Below are positions 10,331-19,777 of a DNA stretch of 64,000 nt, one piece after another. Source of the DNA: Tenodera sinensis (taxonomy: Eukaryota; Arthropoda; Insecta; Mantodea; Mantidae); the NCBI GenBank assembly GCA_030765045.1, contig CM060965.1, positions 59,042,787 through 59,106,786 on the forward strand. The letters are read 5' to 3'. How positions within the stretch are numbered: position 1 is the stretch's first letter; every line of letters starts with the position of its first letter. The notes under the pieces were generated by a model. The model searched no databases, was not told the DNA's origin, and saw nothing but the letters and a program-made list of their open reading frames with translations. The translations under genes and the position numbers were made by a program.

Positions 10331-10705
10331 CGGCGGAGCCGTGGCCGAGAGGTTAGGCCGTTCTCCTATCACCTAGGTGCCAGGGATTCGATCTCAGAGA
10401 CCCGTATGTGGTATTTGTGATGGACGAAGCGGTATCTGGGTGGATTTTCTGCGGGTTCTCAAGTTTCCCTCACTACTCGTTCCACCAATTGCTCCATCAT
10501 CACCTTTCTATTCATCGATTTCGCCTGCATTTCATATCATCCTTTCCTTCACTCTCGTGCCTTGTGCTTGGCTGACCACTCGCTTCCAGGTCTTCACTTT
10601 GTCCGGTCCAGTCCTTTGCTCCCCGACAGGCGTCGGGCCCTAGGCATTGGCTTGTAAGTCCCAAGGGATGTAAGTCCTATATAAGGGGAGGGAATCAGGT
10701 AAAGA
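10331..10705 (+). mobile_element. SINE B (tRNA-Leu/Ser-like head)
   Basis: The head reads GGCGGAGCCGTGGCCGAGAG then GTTAGGCCGTTCTCC, and box B is GGGATTCGATCTCAG. The body has GTATGTGGTATTTGTGATGG and ACGAAGCGG. The minus-strand copy at 58335-58574 carries the same head and body with a better box B (GGGTTCGATCCCAGGG). The 3' part includes CAGGCGTCGGGCCCTAGGC and TATATAAGGGGAGGGAA. The element splits a LINE. The flanks TTTAATTAA (left) and TTTATTTAA (right) differ by one base and may be the target duplication. Confidence 0.8.
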
Positions 10706-10872
10706 AATTTATTTAACCCCTAAATATATAAACATTTAGTTTTATTTCCTCCTTTCATTTCTAAATCTTCTTTTGCGTCTCAAAACACCAATTTATTTGG
10801 ATTTTGATGTGCTGATGTGTAGTTCCCATTTATTGCATTCTTCTAATAATTTTCTGATTATTTGTATATGCG
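10706..10872 (-). mobile_element. Non-LTR retrotransposon (LINE) remnant, part 2
   Basis: The minus strand has KLLEECNKWELHISTSKSK with no stop, then FIYLGVK near 10730. This is the typical reverse-transcriptase stretch of LINEs in which …C..W.L.IN..K.K… precedes …F.YLG…. After removal of SINE B, reading resumes in part 1 with the expected next segment. The CA/CG microsatellite at 10869 marks the visible upstream edge. Confidence 0.65.
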
Positions 10873-10916
10873 CGCGCGCGCACACACACACACACACACA
10901 CATACACATACACACA
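10869..10916. repeat. (GC)n(AC)n microsatellite
   Basis: Alternating GC units run into AC units, with two CATACA interruptions near the end. Alternating purine-pyrimidine DNA of this kind can adopt Z-form; no function is implied. Confidence 0.95.
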
Positions 10917-11542
10917 GAAGTGCATATCTACATCTAGGGTATACAGCTTCACTGTAAGCTCAGTGTAGAACCAGAACTTTCCGCTCTTAAATCCATTAAA
11001 TGCGTAGGTTTTGGCTACTCACAGGGCATCCAGCAAAACCAGATCTACGAGTATTTATTTTTAACATAACTAACAATTATTCTAAGTTGTCTCTTATTAA
11101 TAAATGCTATATAATGTGATCCAAGGTAAGCAAGGTTCGAGAGATATTTTCCAGTAAACTGGAAAGCATTTGAAATTAACCGGCTCTACCGGTTTAATAA
11201 ACCTTTACCGGAAGTACTTCTTACCTTGAAGTTGAATTAGCGATCATGCATGATGGTGGCTCTAATTCGTTAATGTTTCCATATTTCTTCTCTATCATCT
11301 AACTTTAGAGAGGAATTATTGCTTTCGACAGAAACATTTTGATACAAGTATTTCATGTTTTAAGGACATTTTTTAGAAAATGTGTGTGTGTGTGTGTCTT
11401 TGTGAACAGGATAGCTCAAAAATAAAAAAGGATGGGTACAAATCTTCCTACTTAAGTTCAGGATTTTCTAAAATATGATACAAAGATTTTTCAAGTCTCC
11501 TACCTGAAAATTCTCTCATAAAAATAGTAGCACTAAAATGTT
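10917..11542. other. No gene seen; (GT)9 at 11381-11398 and a possible old repeat scrap
   Basis: The minus strand at about 11010-11045 contains TCTGGTTTTGCTGGATGCCC, resembling a block I associate with the body of some invertebrate SINEs. The match is too short to call. A short GT microsatellite lies at 11381-11398. A small palindrome AACCGG…CCGGTT lies near 11180. Confidence 0.35.
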
Positions 11543-11994
11543 GGTTACCCAGCGAGGTGTCGCTGCCGTAATGTGTGCGACTTGCATTCGGCGGGTCAAG
11601 GGTTCGATCCGTGTCGACCGGCTACGCTGACTGGGTTTTTCCGTGCTTTCCTCTTTCACTAGACAAATGCTGGGGTGGTTTCTTTACTTCACGGATTTTT
11701 TTCCTCACCTTTTTCATTTCCTCCCTTGCCATCTATCAGATCTAATTGTCAGCGTGGTACGTTTCGATTAATGCGGACAGGAGGCACATATGCATGCTGT
11801 CTGTAAAACTATCTTCTCTGCCTCCCCCTTGGAAGTTGTCTTGCCACCCTCTCCCTAGTTAGAAGCAATGCATCGGTGGTGCTCCAGGTGAAATCTGTCC
11901 AACTGCTAGGGACTTCTGCGCTTCTCTGTGCTTCGCTGTCTCCGTCCTCTGCCAGCCCTGTGGTCTCCCTTCGCTTCATCCCCCCCCCCCCCCC
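11543..11994 (+). mobile_element. SINE C (tRNA-derived, long body) ending near a C-run
   Basis: The head contains CCAGCGAGGTGTCGCTGCCG and box B AGGGTTCGATCCGTG. The body has CTGACTGGGTTTTTCCGTGC, TGGTTTCTTTACTTCACGG and AATGCGGACAGG. Minus-strand copies at 21473-21790 and 49425-50013 follow the same order at lower similarity. The region ends in a run of 15 C at 11980-11994. The boundary between SINE body and captured or extended 3' DNA is unclear after about 11800. Confidence 0.65.
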
Positions 11995-12610
11995 GGGAAA
12001 GTGGTAGCCCGCAGTGGTAGAGTTGGGTGTCGCCTATCCGTTCCTTCAATCACAATCACGACGATTTTGATTGATCTGCCATATATTTGTATGACTAATA
12101 ACATGCACATCTTGCATTTTCTGAAAAAGCTTTCGAAATTCCCTTTATTCGGAAAATGTTGTGTAATTGTGTATCCATACTAAATTATAAAGTATGAGTG
12201 GACGAAAGTTTAACACACGAAACATAGATCTCGTTGCAATTTCTGTGAAAATACTAAGGCACCATTCATTTGTTTCTCTTGATATAATGTATAAAGTATA
12301 GAATTTCAAACCTTAGCCATTTCAAGATTTGACTATTGCTGCATACTTCTGTATCCTCCTTGCTCCTCCTTGTAAAAAAAAGTCTTTGTAAACCTGTATC
12401 TCCGTCAGTATGAAGTAAATAGAAAACTGAACTTTTATAAAAGAAAAAGTTGTAGATCATGCATAGAAAGAATAGAACGAAAATAATACTGTGACGTAGG
12501 GGCTACAGTACAAGCTTCGGGAGGATGGTACCGGGCAGGGATAGATAAACAGATAAGCAGCGCTCCCGCTCAGCGTAGATACTACATGAGCTATTGACAG
12601 ATGACCAGAG
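11995..12610. other. No gene seen
   Basis: AT-rich to about 12480, then GC richer as the heat-shock-element-like cluster is approached. No recognised feature. Confidence 0.4.
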
Positions 12611-12674
12611 TCTCCTGGAAGTTTCCCTTTCCGAACAATGTTTGGAATATTCTAGAATTTTCTGTGGTAACTTC
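12611..12674. promoter_or_regulatory. Heat-shock-element-like cluster
   Basis: At 12645-12662 there is a perfect four-unit array GAA-TA-TTC-TA-GAA-TT-TTC, matching the established heat-shock-factor binding rule of alternating nGAAn pentamers. Further units lie close by: GAA-GT-TTC at 12618-12625, TTC-C-GAA at 12629-12635 and a TTC at 12672-12674. Shortly downstream come GAGAGCGCTCTCGCGAG and then a purine-rich stretch from about 12836 (TTCAGAAGAAATGG onward) that looks like the 5' leader of a heat-shock gene. No heat-shock protein reading frame follows. It may be a captured or orphan promoter. The motif is seen directly; its activity is inference. Confidence 0.5.
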
Positions 12675-13859
12675 CAGCGGATCATAGAGAGCGCTCTCGC
12701 GAGTGGATGGGTTAGTAAATGTGTTTCTAATGCAACAAAACATATGTTCCCCAAACGAGCTTTTGGCGACTGCTATGACGTGCTGCTACACGAGGAGAGG
12801 TTTGAGAAGTCCTGTGTTCGACTCCCCAGCGAGTAAACAGTTCAGAAGAAATGGCTGCGTCGTGAAGAAAGTGAAGTGGTAGTTTGAATTACGTGAAGAG
12901 GCAGTAAAAAGTTGAACTAGATCAAGTTATTTCGTGACAGTGATATCACATTAGTGAAATCGTAGTTGAAAACTGGACTAAGCCACAACATGCAGAAATG
13001 TGTGCAATAATGTAATCCTTAAAATCGTTAAGCAAATCTTAACTTCTTCTTCTGTTCCTCCTCCTCAAGGAATCAGGCGAATGTACCTATTCTTGTCTAA
13101 TATCTCACCCTATCTTGCGTGATCTATCCTAATCTCTTTCCAGTTGGTTAGTAGCTCATTATCTTCATGTCCATGTGAAATTTGAAACAAAAATGTTAAT
13201 TCTGACAGCGGTTAACTACAAAACCCGGACGTTTAAAGTACTTACAAGTCGCCTTTGTGGTATGATATCTCTAATACGAGAGATGTTGAAGGTTTACGGG
13301 GAAGTTATAATCCGCAAAAATATTATTTCAGCGTGGCAGATCAAGCGGTAAGAGCTTCGAGTCCTGGCCGTGACACTGAATTCTTCAACTCCGATTCAAC
13401 TTTCCAGTTGTAAGGGTCTGTTGACTTCTCCTGTTTTCACTATTTGTGCTGATATATGAGTAATGATTTTTGTATCAACTGCTTTATTCTGAGTTAAGCG
13501 GACACATTTTTGTATTTATTTTTTCCACCTAATTATGTAATCAAATAGATATTGTAAATTTTAAGTGAATAAGTGGGAAAACCTGTACTGTTCACATTAT
13601 AGATAGATAAATAATGTCCTATCACATTCGTTTAGAACTGCGGCCATTATGTTGGTTTCTTTTCAGACACTGATACGAGTATAAATTGATTCTACACCTC
13701 GACAATTTTAAATGCATACCAACATAGTAAATTATTTGGGTTTAAAGGTACTGATTTTAATTCTGTTAGAGTATACTTCAGAAGTTTGATATTTAGGGCG
13801 ATAAATATGTGTAAGTCCTTACAAAACTGTTCCGCTTTGAGAAAAAGAAAAAAAGATAC
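12675..13859. other. Leader-like purine-rich stretch, then featureless DNA
   Basis: 12836-12965 is rich in GAAG/GTGAA words and short of T, like an untranslated leader, but no long reading frame follows. A box-B-like TGTTCGACTCCCC at about 12814 suggests a SINE relic inserted here. Another possible relic lies at 13325-13390 (AGCGTGGCAGATCAAGCGG). The rest shows nothing. Confidence 0.3.
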
Positions 13860-13891
13860 GCCAACTGTGATACTAATCAATCACAGTTGGC
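13860..13891. repeat. Perfect 12-bp hairpin, 8-nt loop
   Basis: GCCAACTGTGAT at 13860-13871 and ATCACAGTTGGC at 13880-13891 are exact reverse complements separated by ACTAATCA. The flanks do not extend the pairing, so this is too short for a typical microRNA precursor. It may be a cruciform-prone site or a relic of transposon ends. Confidence 0.8.
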
Positions 13892-14153
13892 ATGCCTGTA
13901 GATACACGAACATAGTTTACACGAGCTACTAAATCTAGGTTTACAGATAGAGCTTCGCATTAATAGAACATTTATATGTTTCGACGATCACTCAAGACTT
14001 ATCATCATCCTCATTGAACTACGTAGGATCCTATAGTATTTTATCCTTAATAACAAATTTATTGATCAACACGCATTAGACAGTATTCAGAAGTGTTACT
14101 AGCCTAAATGATATCAATAAAAATATCCGGCTATAACAGCAAATACAGCTCCT

Positions 14154-14436
14154 ATTGAAAAGACGCCCGCCTCTGTAGCGTGATGGTTAGCGTGTCTGCC
14201 TCACGTTCAAGAGGTCGCGAGTTCGAATCTCCGCTTAGGGTAAGTTATCCGGTTAAGGTTTTTTTCCGAGGTTTTCCCTACCCTGAGAAGACGAATGTCG
14301 GGTAACTTAAAGCTCCATGGACCTCGGGCTCATTTGAGCATCATTTCACCCATTTCATTTCATTCATTCGTCCGATATGGCACAATGTTGGAGGACGTTA
14401 ATAAAAAAAAAAAATAAAAAAAAAAATTGAAAAGAC
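14154..14436 (+). mobile_element. SINE D, complete, with perfect 11-bp target duplication
   Basis: The flanking copies ATTGAAAAGAC at 14154-14164 and 14426-14436 are identical. The element occupies 14165-14425. Its tRNA-like head has box A TGTAGCGTGATGGTTAGC and box B CGAGTTCGAATCTC. The body has GGTAAGTTATCCGGTTAAGG and CGAATGTCGGGTAACTTAA, then TCATTTGAGCATCATTTCAC. The 3' end is A-rich and follows an AGGACGTTAATAAA block. The intact duplication shows an ordinary LINE-driven retroposition event and suggests the insertion is younger than most repeats here. Confidence 0.9.
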
Positions 14437-14559
14437 AATGGGAATAAGGTACAATATAACAATAATGGTCCCAATATGTTCTATTTCAGTTTAATCACAT
14501 CAATACTGAAGTATCCACAGAGGAAAAGAAATTCTAAAAATGAAAATAAGAACAGATAT

Positions 14560-14770
14560 TTAGGAAATGGCTTTAGTAGAAGGTAAACTATCCAAGTTAC
14601 AGAAAATCTGCAAAAAATCAATATAATTTAAAAACAAATTATGCAGAGAGACACAACTAATGTTGAACTGTACTTTCTATGGAAGGAAATTTTGGACATT
14701 AAGAAACAAGAAAAGAAATGCATAGGTATTTTGAAAATGGCATTAGAGAATAATTGCTGTTTTATAATGC
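14560..14770 (+). mobile_element. LINE reverse-transcriptase C-terminal scrap
   Basis: The plus strand reads KLQKICKKS, a stop, then CRETQLMLNCTFYGRKFWTL and RNKKRN. The pattern L..IC..I / RKETQLKFY / LYGSETWTL / N matches the end of the reverse transcriptase of RTE-like or related LINEs, with several residues altered. It resembles the minus-strand LINE at 42700-43150 in layout. Downstream sequence to about 14940 may continue it (NAEEDLYTGLETDNWKIS) but is not secure. Confidence 0.45.
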
Positions 14771-15234
14771 TAACTAAAAGAACTTAAGCGACAGTGGAAG
14801 GAGCATTTACAAATCCCCAAACAAATGTGGAGATAGAATGCGGAAGAAGATTTGTATACAGGTCTAGAAACAGACAACTGGAAAATCTCTGAAAATAAAA
14901 CAGGCCTACACCTTGAACTGTAGAAGAATAAACTTTTATTGCATCAAAAATAAACATTTATTTGTATAGTGGCAAACATTACTGTTTTAATTTACCTTTT
15001 ACACCTTCATAGAAGAAGCGTCATGGAATCCTACATGGAATGCAGCCTTGAAGATGCTAGTGGGCGAATTCCAAATGCATAAAAATTATTTACGTAAAAA
15101 CGTTTATCCGAGGAAGAGTGACTTAACCTTGATGGTTGGGCAAGTATATGACGTCATTGTAGCCCATTATTTTGATAGCCCAGCTATTTACCTTTGATTA
15201 CAAATCTGCTATATACTCTAGATTCAATATTAAA

Positions 15235-15480
15235 TGGTCATTTCCTCAGTGCGGTCGTCACTAGTGCTTACCAAGTGGGAGACCCGGGTTCGATTCCCGG
15301 TAACGGAGTGGGAATTTTCTCCCACTGGAGATCTGGTGCGAGGTGCACTCAGCATCGTTAGCTCCCTGAGGGACCAATTGAGGGGCTAGTTGATTGAAAA
15401 ATACGGATCCCTGGTTGCGAAGCTCGCATATACTGGCGAGGAGGGACCAGTCAGCCCCATTCATGATGCCTGTGGTGGGC
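15235..15480 (+). mobile_element. SINE A, second copy
   Basis: Box A TTCCTCAGTGCGGTCG and a strong box B GGGTTCGATTCCCGG are followed by the SINE A body: GGAATTTTCTCCCACTGGAG, GAGGTGCACTCAGCATCGTT, GAGGGACCAATTGAGGGG and CCCTGGTTGCGAAGCTCGC. It extends past the 9413 copy's body with GAGGGACCAGTCAGCCCC and GCCTGTGGTGGGC, then enters a GAGT-rich repeat. Confidence 0.85.
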
Positions 15481-15490
15481 AGATGTGGAG

Positions 15491-15530
15491 TCAGTGAGTG
15501 AGTGAGTAGGGAGGGAGTGAGTGAGTGGGG
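15491..15530. repeat. GAGT-rich simple repeat
   Basis: Imperfect GTGA/GAGT repeats directly after SINE A, with GGGAGG interruptions. They may be a diverged tail. Confidence 0.7.
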
Positions 15531-16104
15531 CTTAAGGGCCCGTTGACGACAGGGTCATTTGGGGCCGAAGTTGAGCTGAAATGGCAAAACTAAGAAGCTC
15601 GGAAATTTCTAAGCCTCACAGATGAAACCGGAAAAGTTAAAAAGTGGAAGCTAAATAGTAAAAGATAAAAAAACTAAAAAGCTAAAACGGCAGAATAGGA
15701 AAAAGCTCATAGTTTCCACAGTTAAAAAGTCAATAAAATATTAAAAACAATTAAAATATTAAAAAGAGGCGGAAGAAGCATCGACCGGGTGGTAGGCCTT
15801 GGCCCGAAAAGGGCTGCTGCGCCACGGGATTTAACTCAAATATTAAATTAATAATTGATGTAACATTTCAAATAAAATTCTGCATATTAAAACAATATCT
15901 GAAGTTAATCCGAGTTAGAATACGGAAGGAAAAAAAAAGTAAACAAAAGCATAAATATTACAGTTTTACCTACAGGTACAAAGGAAGGCTTAAGCGATAG
16001 TAAAGGAAAGAACAAAAAAGGAAGAAAAAAGTCTACGTATTATGTTGGGTTTGAAATCGGCGGTATCAATCCTTTAAATATTCGAAAGTGTTCAAAAGCT
16101 TATA
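15531..16104. other. No gene seen; A-rich, with a GC block at 15780-15835
   Basis: Strongly A-rich on the plus strand. A GC block at 15780-15835 (GGTGGTAGGCCTTGGCCCG, then GGGCTGCTGCGCCACGGG) stands out and may be the 3' end of an older SINE or LINE. I could not tie it to another copy in the window. Confidence 0.3.
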
Positions 16105-16460
16105 GCAGTAACGAGTATCTCGGAAACGGCTCAAAAAAGTTATTTGGAATATACGAAAATCGATTATGTATCTCCTTTGTGTAGTTTATCAGTTATATGA
16201 AATCACTCAAAATTCGTTCCGAATGAAGAAAATCTCAGATTGTTCACAAAACATTTAAAGATCCACTTTTTCAGCATAGAAATATAACTATTTGGTATTT
16301 TATGAATGCGTATGTTATTTTAATCAAAATCGTAAAGCCATTTTTGAGAAAATAAAGATAGCGAAATATTTTCCCTGAAACGGTAGTTTGGGGTAAAGGG
16401 AGAATCTTGAAAATATTTATGTGCTATTCTTGGAAAATGCAGAACTTAAATGTGATGTAT
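16105..16460 (+). mobile_element. R900 copy, highly diverged, interior only
   Basis: Blocks in R900 order: AACGAGTATCTCGGAAACGG (compare AGGAATATCTCCGAAATGG), CCTTTGTGTAGTTTATCAGT, TTTTAATCAAAATCGTAAAG, CCATTTTTGAGAAAATAAAG and CGGTAGTTTGGGGTAAAG. No ends are seen. Confidence 0.5.
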
Positions 16461-17850
16461 AGGTATTTATTTCATATATTTAACTAATTTTATTTTAGTA
16501 GGATTCATACCATTGTTTACTCTTGTTCGCAATTATGGCATCTGTTTGCATTTTAAATTTTTTTCGTTTTTTGCCTTTCAGAGATGTAAAACCCATCCTT
16601 GATCTAAACTGATGTAAACGTTTTATTAACTCGAAACTTGACGCAACATCATTATATGTGTACAGCATTCTCTCGCCAGCTCTTAATTTTCCTCTCTCCC
16701 ACAGTGCATCCTGTCTCACATAGGACTATTACGCAATTGTTAATACAGTTAACGAACTTTCTTCCTTCTGGCTGCCAGCGGGTTAGTCAGCATTAAGTTA
16801 CGGAACCAGGAAATATAAGAATTTAAAGCACCATGTGCTAATAATTACTAAAGCTAAAATGACAAGGTAAGTCTGTGTTATGAAGCTACGCAGCAAACGG
16901 GTCCAATTTATGTAACTGTAATTAAGTGTAGAAATGAAAGAGGAAATACGAACATCGAATTTGTTTTCTTTTAGTATAACAGGAACAATTTTGCACTCTG
17001 TCCCTTTATAACTTTTATTTCTGACATTAAAACAACATTTTTGTTCCATTTATAAGTCGCGTTTAACATATAGAGTCATCTTATATGGGCGACTGTTCAC
17101 TGTTGTGATTCAAGTTTGTTTATTTTGGGTTTTCTTTATAAGGCACACACCCACACACATTCACACCCTCACTTATACTTCCAAAGTATACCAAGGATTG
17201 GAAATAATTTTAGCTAAACAAATTCTCGACCTTTATGTGGCAATCAAATCTGGACCTCTGAATTTGGAAGTTATCAGAACACAGGTCCAAGAGGAGTTTT
17301 AAGGAAGTTGTAGTACATTTCAACACAAAGATGCAAACATTGAAGTATCAGTTATCTGCATAATTAAACGGTAACAGGACCAGCTTTGCTGCAAAGCAAT
17401 ATTTATCGGTAGGTACATTACTTAACATGAAATATTCTATACAAGTTTGATAGTCTTTTGCTCAAGAAATAACACGTGTTTCTTTAAACGTGTCTGCCAG
17501 ATATGGCATTATTTTTTCATATATTTTATTCTTTTCATTATTCAGTATGGTATTATAGGATGGGAGTTCATTTACTATTGTTTACTATTATACATTTAAT
17601 GTTATTTCAAAAATATCGATTAAAATATGAATAACAAAAGATCAGCTGATTATGTATACGAAGCACTTTTCTTATCTGCAATCAACATACTGAGAAATAC
17701 ATAAAAAATTATTATAGCACTCTACTATATTAATACAGAATAATCTCAATAAATTCCTCTGGTATTGCCATAAATTAAAAAGTTAATATTCAATATTTAA
17801 GTTTCATCGAAATGCATGTTTTGTGTTCCTCTGGATCCAAGAGAGAGCAT
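16461..17850. other. No gene seen
   Basis: AT-rich. A lysine-rich minus-strand frame at 16495-16719 and a plus frame at 17105-17302 have no recognisable domains. Nothing supports calling them genes. Confidence 0.35.
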
Positions 17851-18172
17851 TTTTTACTTTCTCTACTGGTAAGAGAGAGAGAGAGGTGTTATAAACAAAA
17901 TCGTTAGAACTATTTGTAAGAAAATAAAAAAATATTAAATTTTTTCATGTAAAGCATAGTGAGGTGCAGTATTTTCATGGTATTTAAATGGATTTTTGTT
18001 TTTTACGTTGTGCTGTTTACAGACACATCTATACACATACGCAGACAGAAGGCACAGAATTTAGGCACTCTCAAAAGGCATGTTTTCGGTGAAATCTAAG
18101 AGTACTATATGGAATATATATGTAAACGATAATGAAGAGAGAAAGTTATATGAGTGCGACATCTTAAGCGTT
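17851..18172. mobile_element. R900-related element with swapped ends
   Basis: The left end TTTTTACTTTCTCTACTGG is the reverse complement of the R900 3' end. The right end is the reverse complement of the R900 5' end (minus strand: GATGTCGCACTCATATAACT then TTCTCT). These ends imply a minus-oriented element. The interior at 17890-18110 reads R900 3' sequence on the plus strand: CAAAATCGTTAGAACTATT, TTTTTCATGTAAAGCATAG and TTTTCGGTGAAATCTAAGAG. So the interior is inverted relative to the ends, or two copies were joined. Confidence 0.5.
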
Positions 18173-19769
18173 AATTACTGAAGTGCCGGGAGGGCGAAAA
18201 AAACCCGCAGGGGATTAGGTTGGGGGACCGCAAACTCTACTAACAATTCTGTCCTGAAAGATACTACTTCGTTATTCTCATCGAAAGATTGGCCGTATTT
18301 GTTGCAGTCTTACTGAAAAAATGCAAAATCGCACTCCCTCTCTGTTCTCTAAAAAATAAAAATAAAAATTAAAAAAAAAAAAAAAAAAGGATGAAAAAAT
18401 TGGTGTGAGGTTTCTCAGAGCTCAATATGCAATTTCTATCTTTAGGGTAACTTAAAACAAAGTGTACAAGACAACCCCGCACACCCTGGAAGAATTAAAA
18501 TAAAAATTCGCCATTTCTCAACGTGAACTACGGCAAGTGATGGATAGTTTCCTAAAGAGGAGCCAAAAATGTATGTATAGATGACGGTGACTAGTTTCAG
18601 CATCTCCTTTCATAAAGTTGGTCAGTAAAGCCTTTAAAAGCAATTTTAAAAATGTTGAATGGTTTCATTCGCTGCTTTCTACGATAGCGGCGGACGACAA
18701 CGAGCGCGAAGGATGCAGCCCGTTCGGAGGTTTTTTGCTCTCCTGGTGTTTATGCAACAAAATGATATAACGTTATGTCTTATTGTACTTATCACATTAT
18801 TGTTATTTATTGTGAAGAAACCTCCAGATTCCTCATTTAAGAGCGGTGTTCAAAGTTGTCCGTTAGTGGTTCTATTTTAGGTATTATTTCTCTAGCAGTT
18901 AATTCAATTAAGTTGAGTAAGAAATCAGCACTTCCCCAGTTTCTAATACCTGCCGTGTATTGAAGTAGCATTAATGCATCCACATTGAAGGAATCTGTTC
19001 AAGGTGGGCAGCAGGAGTGAAAGTTCTTGTTTGTCGGTAGAAAACTGCTTCATACGTTGTAGCAGAATGCTGAGAAGGAAATGATTAGGCCTTGTTTAAT
19101 ACTGTTTATAAATTATCTTCAGCCTTAGTTTGGAATATTTTTGCAGGAAGTGCAAAATGATTATTTTAGCATCATAGAGACGGATGATAGCAGCGTATGC
19201 CTCTGCCATTCCGTATTTTTATCAGTGCCTCATCCGGAGTACGTATCCCTTCAAAACTCTAAAGAAGAGAATATTTCCTGGTTGATATTTGCTAGGACGC
19301 CTGCATATGGCAGTATGTCATTAAACAACTGAGACCGGAAATAATTAATTGCCCAGTAAACTCTCAACTGAGGAGTTTCACAAGGTGATCTGGATTTTGC
19401 TGGAGGTCACAAGCATACTGACAGATCTAGTAAACCACGTTTAGGGCATAATGGGGGACATTTTGAAGGCTGCATTTCATGTAAATTTCAACATTTATGC
19501 GAAACTGCAAACGTTGAGCTTAAAATTTGGCAAAAGAAGCAGGTTAGTAGATCAATGCAATAAATAACTAGATGCGCGGCCAAGTACAAATGGGGAAAGT
19601 CACATGATACGTCATCTCAGGCTTATCTCACAACTGTTTTGTTTCTAAATTAAAATGCTATTCAAGCTGGCAGAGGGTACTGATTTATTGAGTATTGTTC
19701 ACGCAACTTAAACATGTAGGCTAGGAATAGGCCGTATAGGTTATAATATGTACATATATGCAGGGGCAA
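18173..19769. other. No gene seen; A18 run at 18371-18388
   Basis: Contains a run of 18 A at 18371-18388 after an A-rich ramp, possibly the tail of an unrecognised retroposed sequence. The small frames at 18659-18880 and 19141-19332 are not recognised. Confidence 0.35.
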
Positions 19770-19777
19770 TTCGCGCA

